Part shown: one piece after another, positions 1-11,600 of the stretch
How the letters are laid out: the number at the start of each line of letters is the position of its first letter
How positions within the stretch are numbered: the first letter of the stretch is position 1
From: Guillardia theta CCMP2712
Taxonomy: Eukaryota > Cryptophyceae > Pyrenomonadales > Geminigeraceae
Assembly (NCBI RefSeq): GCF_000315625.1
Contig: NW_005434484.1
Coordinates: 35,871-87,487, forward strand
Reading direction: 5' to 3'
DNA: 51,617 bases
Notes under the pieces: model-generated
Database searches by the model: none
Seen by the model: the letters and a program-made list of their open reading frames with translations, nothing else
What the model was told of the DNA's origin: nothing
Program-made: the position numbers and the translations under genes

Positions 1-1382
1 CGAGTGAGTACTATGATAATAACGCAAAGGTCCCTTGTTCTGTCGCGCTCTCCCTCTCCCTCTCCCTCTCCTCCTCCTTCTCCTCCTAACTGTGCTCCCC
101 TGTTCTCCTTCTCTCACGCCCTCTTTTTCTCCTCTCTTCCTCATCCACCTCGCCCTGCTGTTGTCGTCGCATGTTCTTCTTGCCCTGATCCAGTCTTGGC
201 GTGCAGGTACATATCATACACGATCAAATGCTGTCGATCGCCCATCTTCGATTCCGCCAACTGTGACGGAGATCAAGTGTTTGAGCTCTCAGGGAGCCAG
301 GAGGGCATCCGGACATGGCCAGTCAACGTCATGATATGGGGAGATGTTCGGATCGAGTTCTACAAGCACAAGTCAAAGTCAAAGTCGTCCCCGAGGAAGC
401 TCGCCTTCTTCTGTGTCTTCAACACCTCCTTCTACAAGGGAAAGACGTTTGTGGAGTTCCAGAAGAGCAAGGTTGACATGCTGAACAAGGACAGGAGGCA
501 TAGGCTGGTCGGCGAAGACTTCTGTCTCCGTTGCAACTTGAGCGCAACCCCGGAGAAGAACGAGCTGATGGAGCTGGAGTCTGACTTCAGAGACATCTTC
601 ATGCAGTATGGCGTCCGGAAGACTTTCTCCAAGGGAGACACTATCATAGAGGAGAACACGAGGAGGAGGATGTTGTACCTGATTGTCTCCGGCTCCGTCG
701 AGGGCGTCGTAAACGACATCACGGACGGCACCAATGTCCATCCTCTTGGAAGGAGCGCAGCAGAGGCGATCTCCTTTGGCAAGACGATCGGGGACGACTG
801 TACCCGCGTCCCCAACGTCTACATGCTCGGGCCGGGCTGGGTGATCGGAGCCTCTCCCTTCCTCTCTGCAGCCAACACCATGCTCTTCCGAGCGCGCACG
901 AGCGTGATCGTGTACGGGGTGAAGCACAGGCAGCAGGAGGCGACGAGCTCGGGGGCGAGTGTGGAGGATGTAGTGCTGGAGGGAGTACCCGCCGACCGGC
1001 TCTCGACCTTCTACAAGGGGCTCAGCGTCGCCCTTGGCACGCAGCTCTCGCGGATCCGCATCGAGTCGATCCGCATCGGAAATCTCAAGGCGTTCAACGA
1101 CCGGCAGACGGTCATGGCGGAGCAGGACGAGTCTGAGAAGCTGCGCAGCGCCTGCATCAAGGAGTTCGGGCTGCCGATGAACGAGAAGCTGGTGACCCGG
1201 CTCAAGTGCTCCTGTCGGTCAGGAAGGATGAGACGGCCCGCCGGATGCGCCTGCTGGTCCTGCTCAACTACCTGGTCCTCGACCCTGAGTTCTACGGGCC
1301 CACCATCTCTCCTCGTTCCGAGCTCTGGTCGGTCCGGCAGGTGAGACTTTTTCTCTTGCTTGTCTCGAAGCTTTTCTTATAC

Positions 1383-1477
<95 letters not shown>

Positions 1478-1487
1478 GCACCACCAC

Positions 1488-1544
<57 letters not shown>

Positions 1545-2745
1545 TCATTCATGATTATCTTCAATGCCATCGTCTTGCATCATCCCTGCGCTACACCATC
1601 ACCTCCTCCTCATCCTCCACCCCTTCCTCCGCCTCGTGACTGTCCTATCAGATGCACAGCGTGGCGCCGGCGGAGGACAGCAATAACAAGTCCATCATTC
1701 TCACCTGCCTCGGCGAGCGGGTCCATGGCCTGGACATCGTCGCGAACCTCATCGAGTTTCGCTTCACGTTCCGAGACTCAAGTCAGACTCGCCACATGTA
1801 CCACGCGCTCTCGAGCATGTGCAAGAAGGCAGAGGAGATCAGAGGGCGGGAAAGGGTCCGTCCCTTCGAGACCGCCAGCATGTCGCAGCTGCTGGAGCGA
1901 TGCTCCCGAGTTCACTTCCTCAAGAAGAACGACAACCTTCCCGAGGCCTCCACCAAGAGCAGCCTCTTCCTCGTCCGCACCGGCGAGATCCGCCTTGTTA
2001 CTCTGTATACTCCTCTCTCCCTCCTCTCTTCCTCCTCTCTTCAATCTCTCCCCCTCCTCTCCGCCTCCCGTTGTCACATCGCTTCCTCCTGTCCTCTTCT
2101 CCCTACCTCCCCTGATCTCTCTCTTTCCCCATTCCTCCCCTGAAGTGCCTCCTTTCCACCACCACCACCTCCTCCTCGCCATCTCTTTTCTCATGGCAGC
2201 GCCGCGTCCTGACCCGAGATGGCAGGGAGGGGAACACGTTCAGGGTGGTGCGGGAGGGCTCCTGCTTCGGAGAGATTAATTTCTCCCTCAACTGCACCGC
2301 AGGTCACTACAAGTGCGTTGCCAACGTCAACTCAGTCGTGCTGGAGATTTCACATCCCCAGCTGCACAAGTATCTCAAGAACCAGCCGCAAAGTCTCGCC
2401 GCCTTCTTCTTCCTCGTCTTCTGCCAGGCTATCGAGAAGGAGATCAGAGAGACGGTCGAAGAAACTTTCCCGGGCACCTGGAGCAAGAAGTTCAGCATGT
2501 CGGCCGATGGGACAGGCACGCTCGGACGGGCTTCGAGAGCAGGAAAGAACCATTCCAAGTCGAAACGAGGCTCCCTGACGTCCACGCCGACGTCTCGGAC
2601 GGGCCTGATGTCGAAGGTTTCCGGGTTCCTCAACGGAGAGGGCGAGAAAAAGCACAACTTCTCGAGGAGAAGGGGGGAAGGAGCCACCTCGCACAACGGG
2701 AATGGAGATTCTAACCATGTCCTTCCACAAGTCACAGTAATCTGA
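1..2745 (+). CDS. PTEN-type C2 domain protein with two cyclic-nucleotide-binding-like domains (5' partial)
   Basis: The window opens at an exon end: bases 1-3 are followed by a GTGAGT donor. Exons read as 207-1340, 1652-1996 and 2200-2745; the introns keep phase and have GT–AG ends. The first part matches the C2 domain of PTEN/tensin phosphatases (GDVRIEFYKHK, then a beta-rich stretch with FVEFQKSKVDMLNKD). The phosphatase domain would lie upstream, outside the window. Next is a cNMP-binding-like fold (YGVRKTFSKGDTIIEEN, LYLIVSGSVEG), then a possible GRAM/PH-like stretch (RVHGLDIVANLIEFRF). A second CNB fold follows (FLVRTGEIRL, VVREGSCFGEINF, VANVNSVVLEIS). Neither phosphate-binding cassette keeps the usual Arg-(Thr/Ser)-Ala, so nucleotide binding is doubtful. 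The tail is basic and Ser-rich. A one-base frame shift is needed near 1206 (…LVTRLK to LLSVRKDE…), either a missing G or a true break. The probable role is phosphoinositide- or membrane-linked signalling; the fusion is inferred from sequence only. Confidence 0.72.
1382..1542 (+). repeat. (CAT)n microsatellite inside an intron
   Basis: A nearly pure ATC/CAT trinucleotide run with a short CAGCACCACCAC interruption near 1477-1488. It fills most of the 1341-1651 intron of the PTEN-C2/CNB gene. The His, Ile and Asp homopolymer readings of this run are artefacts. Confidence 0.97.
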
Positions 2746-2762
2746 TGTAATGTATATTTGAA

Positions 2763-2798
2763 CTCCTCCTCCTCCTCCTCCTCCTCCTCCTCCTCCTC
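2763..2798 (+). repeat. (CTC)n microsatellite between convergent genes
   Basis: About a dozen CTC/TCC units just downstream of the stop at 2743-2745 and before the convergent kinase gene. Similar (TCC)n runs recur inside introns at 24075-24127, 25986-26060 and 26339-26400. Confidence 0.9.
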
Positions 2799-2874
2799 GC
2801 TTCCTATCTACTGTTGCTACATCACAACTGCTACTCCTCCTCCTTTCTCACTGCTCGTTCCTGGCTGAACAGCA

Positions 2875-4055
2875 TCACACCTTGACGATGAAGCAGCAGT
2901 CAAGTTTCTTGCACTCCGGCTCTCCATCCCTCCCGCTCGTCTCGCCGGAGCTGATGGTCCGCAGCCTCTCGATCACTTCCTCCATCCTCGGCCTCTTTTC
3001 CGGCTGCTTGCTTATCAGCTCAGACGCCAGGCCCAGCAGCGCCTCCAGCTCTCCTCCTCCTCCTCCTCCTTCACACTGCGGCATCTGCAGCGGGCGATCG
3101 GACGCAAGCTCTTCCAGGACTTCCATCCCCGGCCTGCCAGCGAGGAGGAGGCGGCGACAAACGGCTTCATAGATGAGAACTCCCAGCTGAAACAAGTCAT
3201 GCTCCCTGCTCGCCAGCAGCGGCTCCACCTCTCCTCTCCTCGCCCACAGCGCAAAGAGATGCCGAGCGTGCTCGGGGGAAGGGACAGCAGTCGGCCAGGC
3301 TCCGATCCTGACTCGAGGGGACCACACGGACCAGGGGTACCCCATGAACTCAGTCACCTCCTCCCCCTGTAGCGAGCTCGCGTCAAGATCCGCCAGCTTC
3401 CATGGCCCTTGTCCTCTCCTCATACCCAGCACGTTGCGATGCTTCACGTCCCTGTGGCAGAACCCCTGAGCATGCAGCTCCTGCAGTCCTAGAGCGACAT
3501 GGAGCATGGCGACACTGACAGACGGGATACTTCCCTTCGATCCTGGTGGCCGCATTATGGCATGAGTGAGAATGTCCTCTGCTAGCGGGTACACCAGGCA
3601 CCTGCTCCCGTCCTCCATCTCTTCCACATGCATCGCTGTCATCACATGAGCGCTGCGAGCTACTGCCCGCTCTGCCTCCTCCCCTCGCCATCTTCGCACT
3701 CCCACCACTGTTCCTCTCCCTGATTCTTTCGGCGTGCATTTGATGAAGACTCTTTCCCCATCCTCTCTGTCCCTTGCGATCGCTACGATCTTCCCCATCC
3801 CCTCTCCTCCTCCAACCTCCACACCAACCCCAGCGCTCTGCCCTTCCGCCCCCCTGTCCTCCCCCGACAAAATTTCCCAGCGGCCATTGAGGACGCAGCC
3901 ATTCAGTCCCTGCCGCTCGCATGTCCACCTTCCTCCTTGCCGATGACTTGACCCTTGCCTGCCATGCCCCCCCGGCCCTGATCGCGATGCCCGTGCAGCT
4001 ATTCTCTCTTCTCCCCCGCCTTCCCTCCCCTCCTTCGCCCCCCACACCCCCACCG

Positions 4056-4095
<40 letters not shown>

Positions 4096-4209
4096 CCAGC
4101 CCGTCCCTACTCCATCTTCAAGCTCGTCCTGATGTCTAACAGCACACGCTTCGCTCCTCGCCATCATCGCCGCCATCACCGTCATCGTCATCATCGCTGC
4201 CCTCGCCAT
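2875..4209 (-). CDS. Atypical protein kinase, single exon
   Basis: A 444-residue open frame. Residues 1-135 are low complexity, with an Ala/Gly run near 39-52, so the true start could be internal. The kinase core begins near residue 138 and has no clear Gly-rich loop. The ATP-anchoring Lys is in VFIK (about 157). The catalytic loop HRDVKHRNV (252-260) keeps Asp and Asn. The magnesium motif is DLD (about 274-276) instead of DFG. An activation segment ends in SPEH (311-314, degenerate APE). HDLFQLGVLIYE (337-348) corresponds to the DxWSxG helix, and KRPR (about 405-408) gives the subdomain XI Arg. Key catalytic residues are therefore present, but the DFG change and weak glycine loop leave activity uncertain. 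The substrate is unknown. It is convergent with the upstream C2/CNB gene, with about 130 bp between stops. Confidence 0.75.
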
Positions 4210-4968
4210 ATCCCCGACCCAGCCTGCTGTGCTGCCTGCTGTCGGGCTGCCCCGACAGTCGTTTCAAGCAAGTTCAACAAGGCGTGTTGAATCATCGGAC
4301 CTAGTAGATGTCGCAGTGTTTTGAAACTCAGTGACTGTCAGTCCGCCACTCATTCTGGCACCCGGTCACGCGCGGCACGCGGCCCCGGCCCGGGGGGGGG
4401 CGAGTCGGATAAGTTGGTCAGGAGATTCGAGGAGGCTTGACCCTGGCACTGTCGCACTTCCAGGAACCAGCCAACTGCTGCCACCAAACTTAAGCGCCAT
4501 GCCAGCGATGTCGCCGCTATGGCCACCGCCGCCGCTGAAGGAATAAGACGATACCGGCCCGGACTCGGGAAAGCGGCACCTTTTGTTGGGCAAGCCTTGA
4601 ACTCGGGAGTCGAATCACCTGTCACAGCAGTGCTATCGGATGAACCGTTCAACAGGCGGTCAGTGACAGTGCTGGCAATCGGATAGGACCGGGAAGAAAG
4701 GCCTTTGGCGGGACGTGCTGAGCATATGCGCCGGGCATTACGATCGAATGCCCTTGGATCTTCCGCTGTGCTGCTGCTTGCAGATTACTCTCGGAGCGAC
4801 TCGGACTGAGGTCCGGTACTACCGGCGTATTCGCCATCATTCAACGGTCAAAAACATGTGACATGCCGCAGTGAAGGTTCAAAGTACCATGACGGTACGG
4901 ACGACGGTCACATGCCCCCCCGCCGGACCGGACTCGATGCCTCGGGAGTCCGAGTGACTACGAGTCCC

Positions 4969-5029
4969 GAGTCCCGCCCGGCCCGGCGGGCCCGGCCGGG
5001 CCCGGCCCGGCCCCCGCCCACCCCCCTTC
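4969..5029. repeat. GGCCCGG-type GC island
   Basis: About 60 bp composed almost wholly of G and C, built from overlapping CCCGGCC/GGCCCGG units. Similar islands occur at 34081-34139, 39009-39423 and 46048-46102, so this appears to be a dispersed sequence type rather than chance composition. Confidence 0.7.
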
Positions 5030-5235
5030 AATTGAGAGGGCAGCGAGTAAACTAATAGAAGAGTAAGCATAGTTTGAAAAGGCAGCAGTTATACGAGGGT
5101 AGGGGTACTTCACAGGTTCAGAGGGGGTTGGGGTAATGGCTATGGGGCTATGCGTTGACGTCTCTTGACCTGTGATGCCGTGGGAGCTCGACGGCAGGGC
5201 TACGGATGGCGAAGAGGAGAAGAAGTGAGCACAGC

Positions 5236-5410
5236 AGAGGACAGGACAGGACAGGACAGGACAAGACAGGAAGGACAGGACAGGACAAGACAGGACAGGA
5301 CAGGATAGGACAGGACTGGATAGGACAGGACAGGATAGGATAGGACAGGACAGGACAGGAAGGACAGGACAGGATAGGACAGGACAGGACAGGACAGGAC
5401 AGGACAGGAG
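5236..5410 (+). repeat. (GGACA)n pentanucleotide array
   Basis: An array of about 35 imperfect GGACA units with GGATA, GGAAG and GACAAG variants, ending about 200 bp before the start codon of the giant gene. The same unit on the opposite strand (CCTGT) recurs at 25441-25478. Confidence 0.95.
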
Positions 5411-5609
5411 ATTGGATAGAGGAGTAGAGTCTGTAAGAGAGCATGGAGTGATAGAGGTTAGAGATGAGTTGAACGTGAGGACGACATCCAAGACAACTGA
5501 ACACAAGACATCGACGGTGTTGGAGCGCGTGGGATCTGAGGAAAGCTAAGTCAGGAGATGATCCGTGACTGAACCAACTTGCTGCTCTCCTTTGCAATCT
5601 GTTCACTTC

Positions 5610-8600
5610 ATGTCGACTGCTACAAGAGTCCTCCTCTTCCTCCTCCTCAATGTTTGCCACGTGGGATCCTGGTTCCTCCATGGGCATCTCGACTGGACAA
5701 TTAGCAAAGAAAACCCGTTGCTGGTGAACTTCGAGCTGTGGACAGCATGGCGACAGGACGCTTTCAGCAGCCAGCGACTGTCAGAACTCACGCAGTTTGA
5801 GGACGTGCCTGCGCTGAGGAAGGAATGGGTGAGGGGGCTTGCGGGAGGGCCAGGAGGCATTCTGAATGTGACAGAAGGGACGTCGGCTGACATTAGGAGG
5901 AGGATAGTGCTGTGCCCCTTCCCAGGTTGCGAGCTGCAGACAAACGAGTCTCGTTTCAACTTCATCATCACGAGTATGGACGGCTTCCTGGTGCAGGCCC
6001 GCCTGTCCTTCTCCTTCGAGTACAACCATTCGGGCAGGTATAACGTTTCTTTCGTCGGATGCTGCAGGGACCAGGAGCTGGAGAACAATGCAGGAACACC
6101 ATGGAATGTTCGCTCAGAAGTAGTTCTTTACAGCAACATCCAGCAATCTCCCACCTTGCTGCTTCCTCCTATGCTTCACATGCATGCCCCGAGCAGCTAC
6201 AAGGTCTTGGGCCTTTCGGATTCTTGCAGCTTGCAGTATCAACTGGGAAGGTATGAGACGATGAATGGTCTCGAGATGTTGATCAATGACTATCAAAGTG
6301 TCGGGTTCAGTATGCGACCTGACGGCACAATCTCCGTCAGTCAAACGAACCTGAACTGTCTCTACCCGTCGTGTAACTTTCAACTTTCCATCCTGTACAT
6401 TTGTGAATCGACACGCGGAATCTTCGATCTTCTTATTCATTTACACACATCCAAGGCTCCATACTCGGATTTCGACAACTTTCTCGTCACACCCAGGAGC
6501 GCTCCCTGGGCACAAGTCAAAGTGAATTGTAACACGTCAGAATTTTTCCCACCAATCGACACAGAGTACACTGTGTCGGATTGTTTACATGTATCTAGAC
6601 TCTCTGAATTCTCCTGCAAGGGGTTTGTTGGTTTGTGCCCCAGCAGGGATTATCAGGTTGCAACTCAGTACCAGCATCCCTTGTACAACAGGTTGGTTCT
6701 TTTCCGCTGAATTGCTCCACTCCCTACCTGACTGTGTGTTCGACAGTTGCTTTCTTTCCGATCGATGCAGGGCGGACCAGCATCGCCTGTACTGCACTTC
6801 TCTTGCCTTCACTTCATTTCCGAACGATTTCCTCCGCTACGTCTTCAAATCGGATGACAAGGAGATCAGCGTCATTCACCTGATTGGAACCCTGCCAGCT
6901 GAGCTTGAGCTGTTGGACTGCAGCACTCGCAACCTCCTCCAAGGTCACTGCGCGGGCAGCCACCTGCTACCAGGGTCAACCAGTTTTGACGTCAAGTGGA
7001 AACACGTCTGCAGCACCAAGACAAGCTTCTCCCTATGTCTGGTTGCTGAAGACGCCAGCGGCGTTCGCTCTCTACCAGTCTGCCACTTCTTCTCCGTCAA
7101 CCAGTCGATGGCGAGCGACTCTGTCAGCATATTCTCGGCGACTGAGCGGACAGGTGGAAGGCTGCTGGACCTGCCTTCTCAGTCACCTTTACCTTCTCTT
7201 CAAGTTGACAACCAGGTTGAGCTTCAGCTGAGCATCGCGCAAGAGCCTTCCGAGATCATCGCAGGAGAGCCTTTCCTGGTCCAGCCCATCGTCGCTGTCC
7301 TCAACAGCTTCGGGGAGCATCTGGACGGCAAGGGCCTGCTGGTTGAAGCGTCTTTGAAGAACAGAGGGTTCCAATTGCTGGGCAACACATTTGCCGAGGT
7401 GCGATCAGGTCTTGCAGTCTTCACGGACTTATATGTCACTCCCTACGGCTCTTCCCTCGTTATTCGCTTTGATATGCTTTCGGGCAACTTGAGCTGGTCA
7501 GTAGAGACCCCAGGCTTCGCTGTGTTGCCTCCTCCCACACGCCTGATGGTCTTCCCTCAGCCCTCTGCCTCCTACGAGGCAGGCATGCGGATCGTCTCGG
7601 TCGTCGTCTACCTCCTTGACGACGACGGGACCAGTGCTGCTCTTTCTCGCAAGATGGTCGCCATGACAGTGAACCAGCTGGGGGCCGCCGGCTCTCCTCC
7701 TCAGCAGGCGCTCGGGGATACGGTCTACGTGCAGGCCTATAACGGACGGGCAGAGTTCCGAGACATCGTCATCCTTAGCTGCGGCGACTTCGCACTCAAG
7801 TTTCACCTCCGGGACGATGTACAAGTCCAGCTCCAGTCCAGCTCCTTCAAGATCGTGCCTGCAAGACCAGCCCTGCTGCTCGTGACGCGCCAACCCTGCG
7901 CCGTCCCCTGCAACCCTTCAGCTGGGCTCAACCAGATCAGTGGAGACCTGCTGGAGGCGGAGGTGGAAGTGCGCGACAGCTTCGGGAACGTGATCCCCTG
8001 CAGGAGCTCCTCGAACGCCTCGGTGATCCTCCGATTGTTCAGATCGGACTCGAGCAAGCAGGTCAGCCAAGCACTGCTGGGGGGCAGCCGGCATGTTCCT
8101 CCGACCTCGTGCAACCTCTCGGCAGACGTGCTGCGGTACAAGTTCACAGACGTGTCGATCTCGGTCACGGGGCTGTTCTCTCTCGAGTTTCAGGTCGATA
8201 TCGACGACTTTCTCCTCCTCAACACTTCGCTCGTCTTCTCTGTCTCTCCTCCCGTCGAGTACCTCAAGGGCTCCGCAGAGCCTGACCTGACAGGCCAGCT
8301 GACGGCGGGCAAGAAGTGGGATTTCTTGATCAGAGTGGAACTCCTGACGCGTTCGATGCTTTCCACCTCGTCCATGCGCAAGGTTTCAGTGGTTTTCAAC
8401 TCCTCCGACGCCTCCTGTGCTCGGCTTCCTCCCATCAACAGCTCCAACTACAGCTTCTGCCCCGTCCCCGACGTCATCTGCCACCCTGAAGACAGGTTCT
8501 TCGCCATCTCCGAGGCCTTGGCGAGCAACGGGCTCGTCTCGTTCCACCCGTCGGCCACCAACCAGTCCGGGAGGAATTTCTTCATTTCGATTCTGAGCGG

Positions 8601-11600
8601 GGGGGTGCGAGGAGCCTTTGGGCCCCTGCAAGTGGCTGCGGCTGAGGTGAAGACAATGGAGGCTCACTGCGTTAGGAGCGAGAGCGTAGCAGAGAGGCTG
8701 GTGGAGCTCGAGGCGACCTTGTTCCTGCTGGATGAGTACAGGAACCTGGTCAACCTCACGGGTGAGAAGGTAATGGTGAAGGCAGCAGCTGGGGAGGAGA
8801 CGAGGTTGTTCTTACGGGGAGAGGTGGAGGTGGAGGTGAACGACGGCATTGCAACCTTCTCTCAACTCGAGATTGAATGCCTGGAGGTTTTCGTTTTCCA
8901 CCTGGAGTTCTACCTTGTCTCCGATCAGAACTTGAGGGCTACAGTCGAGTTTGACCCTTTCACGATGAAGAAGACCGAAGCTAGGTTTGACATCGAGCAG
9001 CAGCCCCAATCTCTCCCTGCTGGCGAGACGCTTGTCAGCACCAAGGCAAAGATCGCTCCACCTGCTCTCAGTGCGCTGGGTCAGTTTGTTTCTGTCTCCC
9101 TCAACTTCTCCGCGTGCCAGGACCCGACACAAGTTTACTCCAACCAGCGCATGTCGCATGCTCAGCTGTTCGCGTCCTATCCTCTGTATAACAACCAGTC
9201 CTTCTACCTCTCTCACCTGAGGGTCCGCGACGTCTCGGCCCAAGACTTCAATGTCACCATCTTCTTCACGGATGCCTCGGACTCTTGCGAGCAGATTCAT
9301 CAGTCAGACCCCAACATGGAGCAGACTCTCTCTCCTCCTTACCACCTCGCCTGCCGTCCGAGCGAGGGCACGTGCGAGGCCGTAGGGGAGGAGGGGACGA
9401 CGCCTTACCTGCATGTGACGATGCTGCGGGACGTCAGGGGGACCGTTAGCGTGTGTGTCGTCGATCAAGTCAACCGGCCGTACGTCCTCCCCGTGGTAGT
9501 CAACGAGTCGGGGACGTGGAAACCGTTCTTTGACCTCACCGTCTTCTTTCAACGGAACTTGTCAACCGGGATGCTCTCGAGCCAAGAACTCTCCATCGGG
9601 TCTTCACAGGACAACAACACCCTCTGGTTCCTCGGAAAGCAGCTGGATCAGTGCTCGGGGTTCTTCTACATCTCAGAAGACCCGAGGGTAGCTGTCAGCT
9701 TCACCCGAAGCTCCTTCACCAACCGCTCTTCCCCCTCGGACTGCCCGACTGACCCTGAGACTGGCGTCGAGTACTCGTGGGCGACATACAAGGACGTCCT
9801 GCTGTTGAGCACCTTCGCCACGGGAACGTCGACTATTACGATGGGAGCAGTCACTCAGCCTTGCCGGGCGCTGCTGCAGGAGCAGGGGACCAGGAACCAG
9901 TTGATGTTTCGAGACTCGGAGGAGGAGGGGATCGTGCTGGAGTATGTCGGAGACACCAACCTGTCCCTGTCCCGCAAGAAGCCCGAGGACGGAAGGATGG
10001 CAGGACTGATCTGTCTGAGGAGGCTGCAGAGGCAGGAGGTCGACCCTCCCGCTGCACCTTTGCTGGCGTCAATCCTTCAGCTGGAAGTCAGGAGACCTGC
10101 ACAGGTAGATGGTGGGAAGGTCGTTGTTCCAGCAGTGGACCAGAGAGTTCAGCCCGAACGAGACGGACAAGTCGTGGGTTTCACCTGTCAGAACATGACT
10201 ATCCGCTTCTCAGTCACCGCAAGGCTCAACACGTGGACCGGAATCCTCCCCTCCGCCTCCTCCCACCCTCACTTCATCCGTTGGGCAGAGTCAGTCCAGG
10301 GTGTCAAGCCAGACGGGGGGAGGGTGTACGTATTCGGGGACGAGGGCAAGGACTGGGTCTATCCCCAGCAGAGGAACTCGTTTGGTGCCCAGTACATGGA
10401 CGTTTCCCAGCTTGTGGAGCAGGAGGTCATAGCTGGGGAGGCTTGTCATGACTGGCCGCTCGATCTCCCGGTCTACTTGGAGTATCGGGTTGTGACGAAT
10501 AGGAAAGACTTTGACAACTACAAGACTACGGTAGTCTTCCACCGCCTCCCCCTCTCTGTCAACGAGGCCGTGGAGGCTCAGCGGCAGGAGAGAAGCAGGA
10601 ACCTGACGCTGAGCGACGGATCTCGTTGCTCCCACACGTTCCCCGACACCCGCAAGCTGTTCTGCCTTAGGATCGGGGCCCACTGGAACCTGCCGGGGCT
10701 GATAGGAAGCGACTCTGAGAACTGCGACGGAGCAGACTATCCATGTGAAGTGATCAGGTGCGGGGAACAGGTGGCAGAGATCCGAGCTGGAGGTTTCCAC
10801 TCCTGCGCGCTCTTCCAGGACGGCAAGGTCTCCTGCTGGGGAAGGAACTCCCTGGGGCAGACCGACGTCCCATTCAACCTCTCCGCCCCCGCAAAGTCGA
10901 TCGATGCAGGATCATACCACTCCTGCGCCGTGCTGAGAAACAAGAGTATCTCGTGCTGGGGAGATGACACGATGGGTCAAAGCAGGAATCCTCCTTCCCA
11001 GCTCAGCTGGGTCCAGGTCAGCTGCGGAGCCATGCACACGTGCGGCATCAGAGAGGACCTGAATCTCTCCTGCTGGGGAGACGACACATACGGCCAGAGC
11101 TCTCCAGGTGTGCATGCGGCATGGCAGCAGGTCTCGTCCGGCCTCTTCCACACCTGCGGCGTCTCGGTCGAGGGCGACGGATACTGCTGGGGAGGGAGAG
11201 GGTTCGACTTCGGACAGACTGAGATCCCGCAGGGCAAGTGGAAGAAGGTTTCCTCAGGCAACACGCACAGCTGCGGCATCCTCGTCAATGGCACCCTGCT
11301 GTGCTGGGGAAGTAGCCAGTGGGGGATGCTTGAAGTCCCGCCAGCGCTCTATGAAGACGTGTCATGCGGACTGATGCACACGTGTGCGGTGACAAGGATG
11401 GGAAGGATGCTCTGCTGGGGCAACCACTACTGGAACAAGCTGGAAGTGCAGCCTCTGGTGGCGGGATGGCGATCAGTCTCGAGCTCCTACGAGCACACCT
11501 GTGCCGTGCTGAAAACGGGACGAGTATCGTGCTGGGGATCCCCCACGTATGGAAAGCTGGCGCTGTCGTCAGCCCCTTACGTCGAGTTTGCGGACCCTTG

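Larger units (their letters stand above)
4210..5609. other. Gene-free repeat-rich interval
   Basis: I see no credible gene here. The interval holds a GC-rich block near 4370-4400, mixed-composition sequence at 4400-4960, a very GC-rich island (4969-5029), and the GGACA pentanucleotide array (5236-5410). The start of the giant gene follows. Open frames across the array only translate the repeat. Confidence 0.7.

Noticed and set aside
1264-1554. Open frames giving long His, Ile or Asp homopolymers
   Set aside because: They are translations of the (CAT)n intronic microsatellite in different frames; the flanking sequence supports an intron instead.
4958-5687. Minus-strand frames with repeated Ser-Cys-Pro-Val-Leu units
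   Set aside because: Pure translation of the GGACA pentanucleotide array; no start context or family features.
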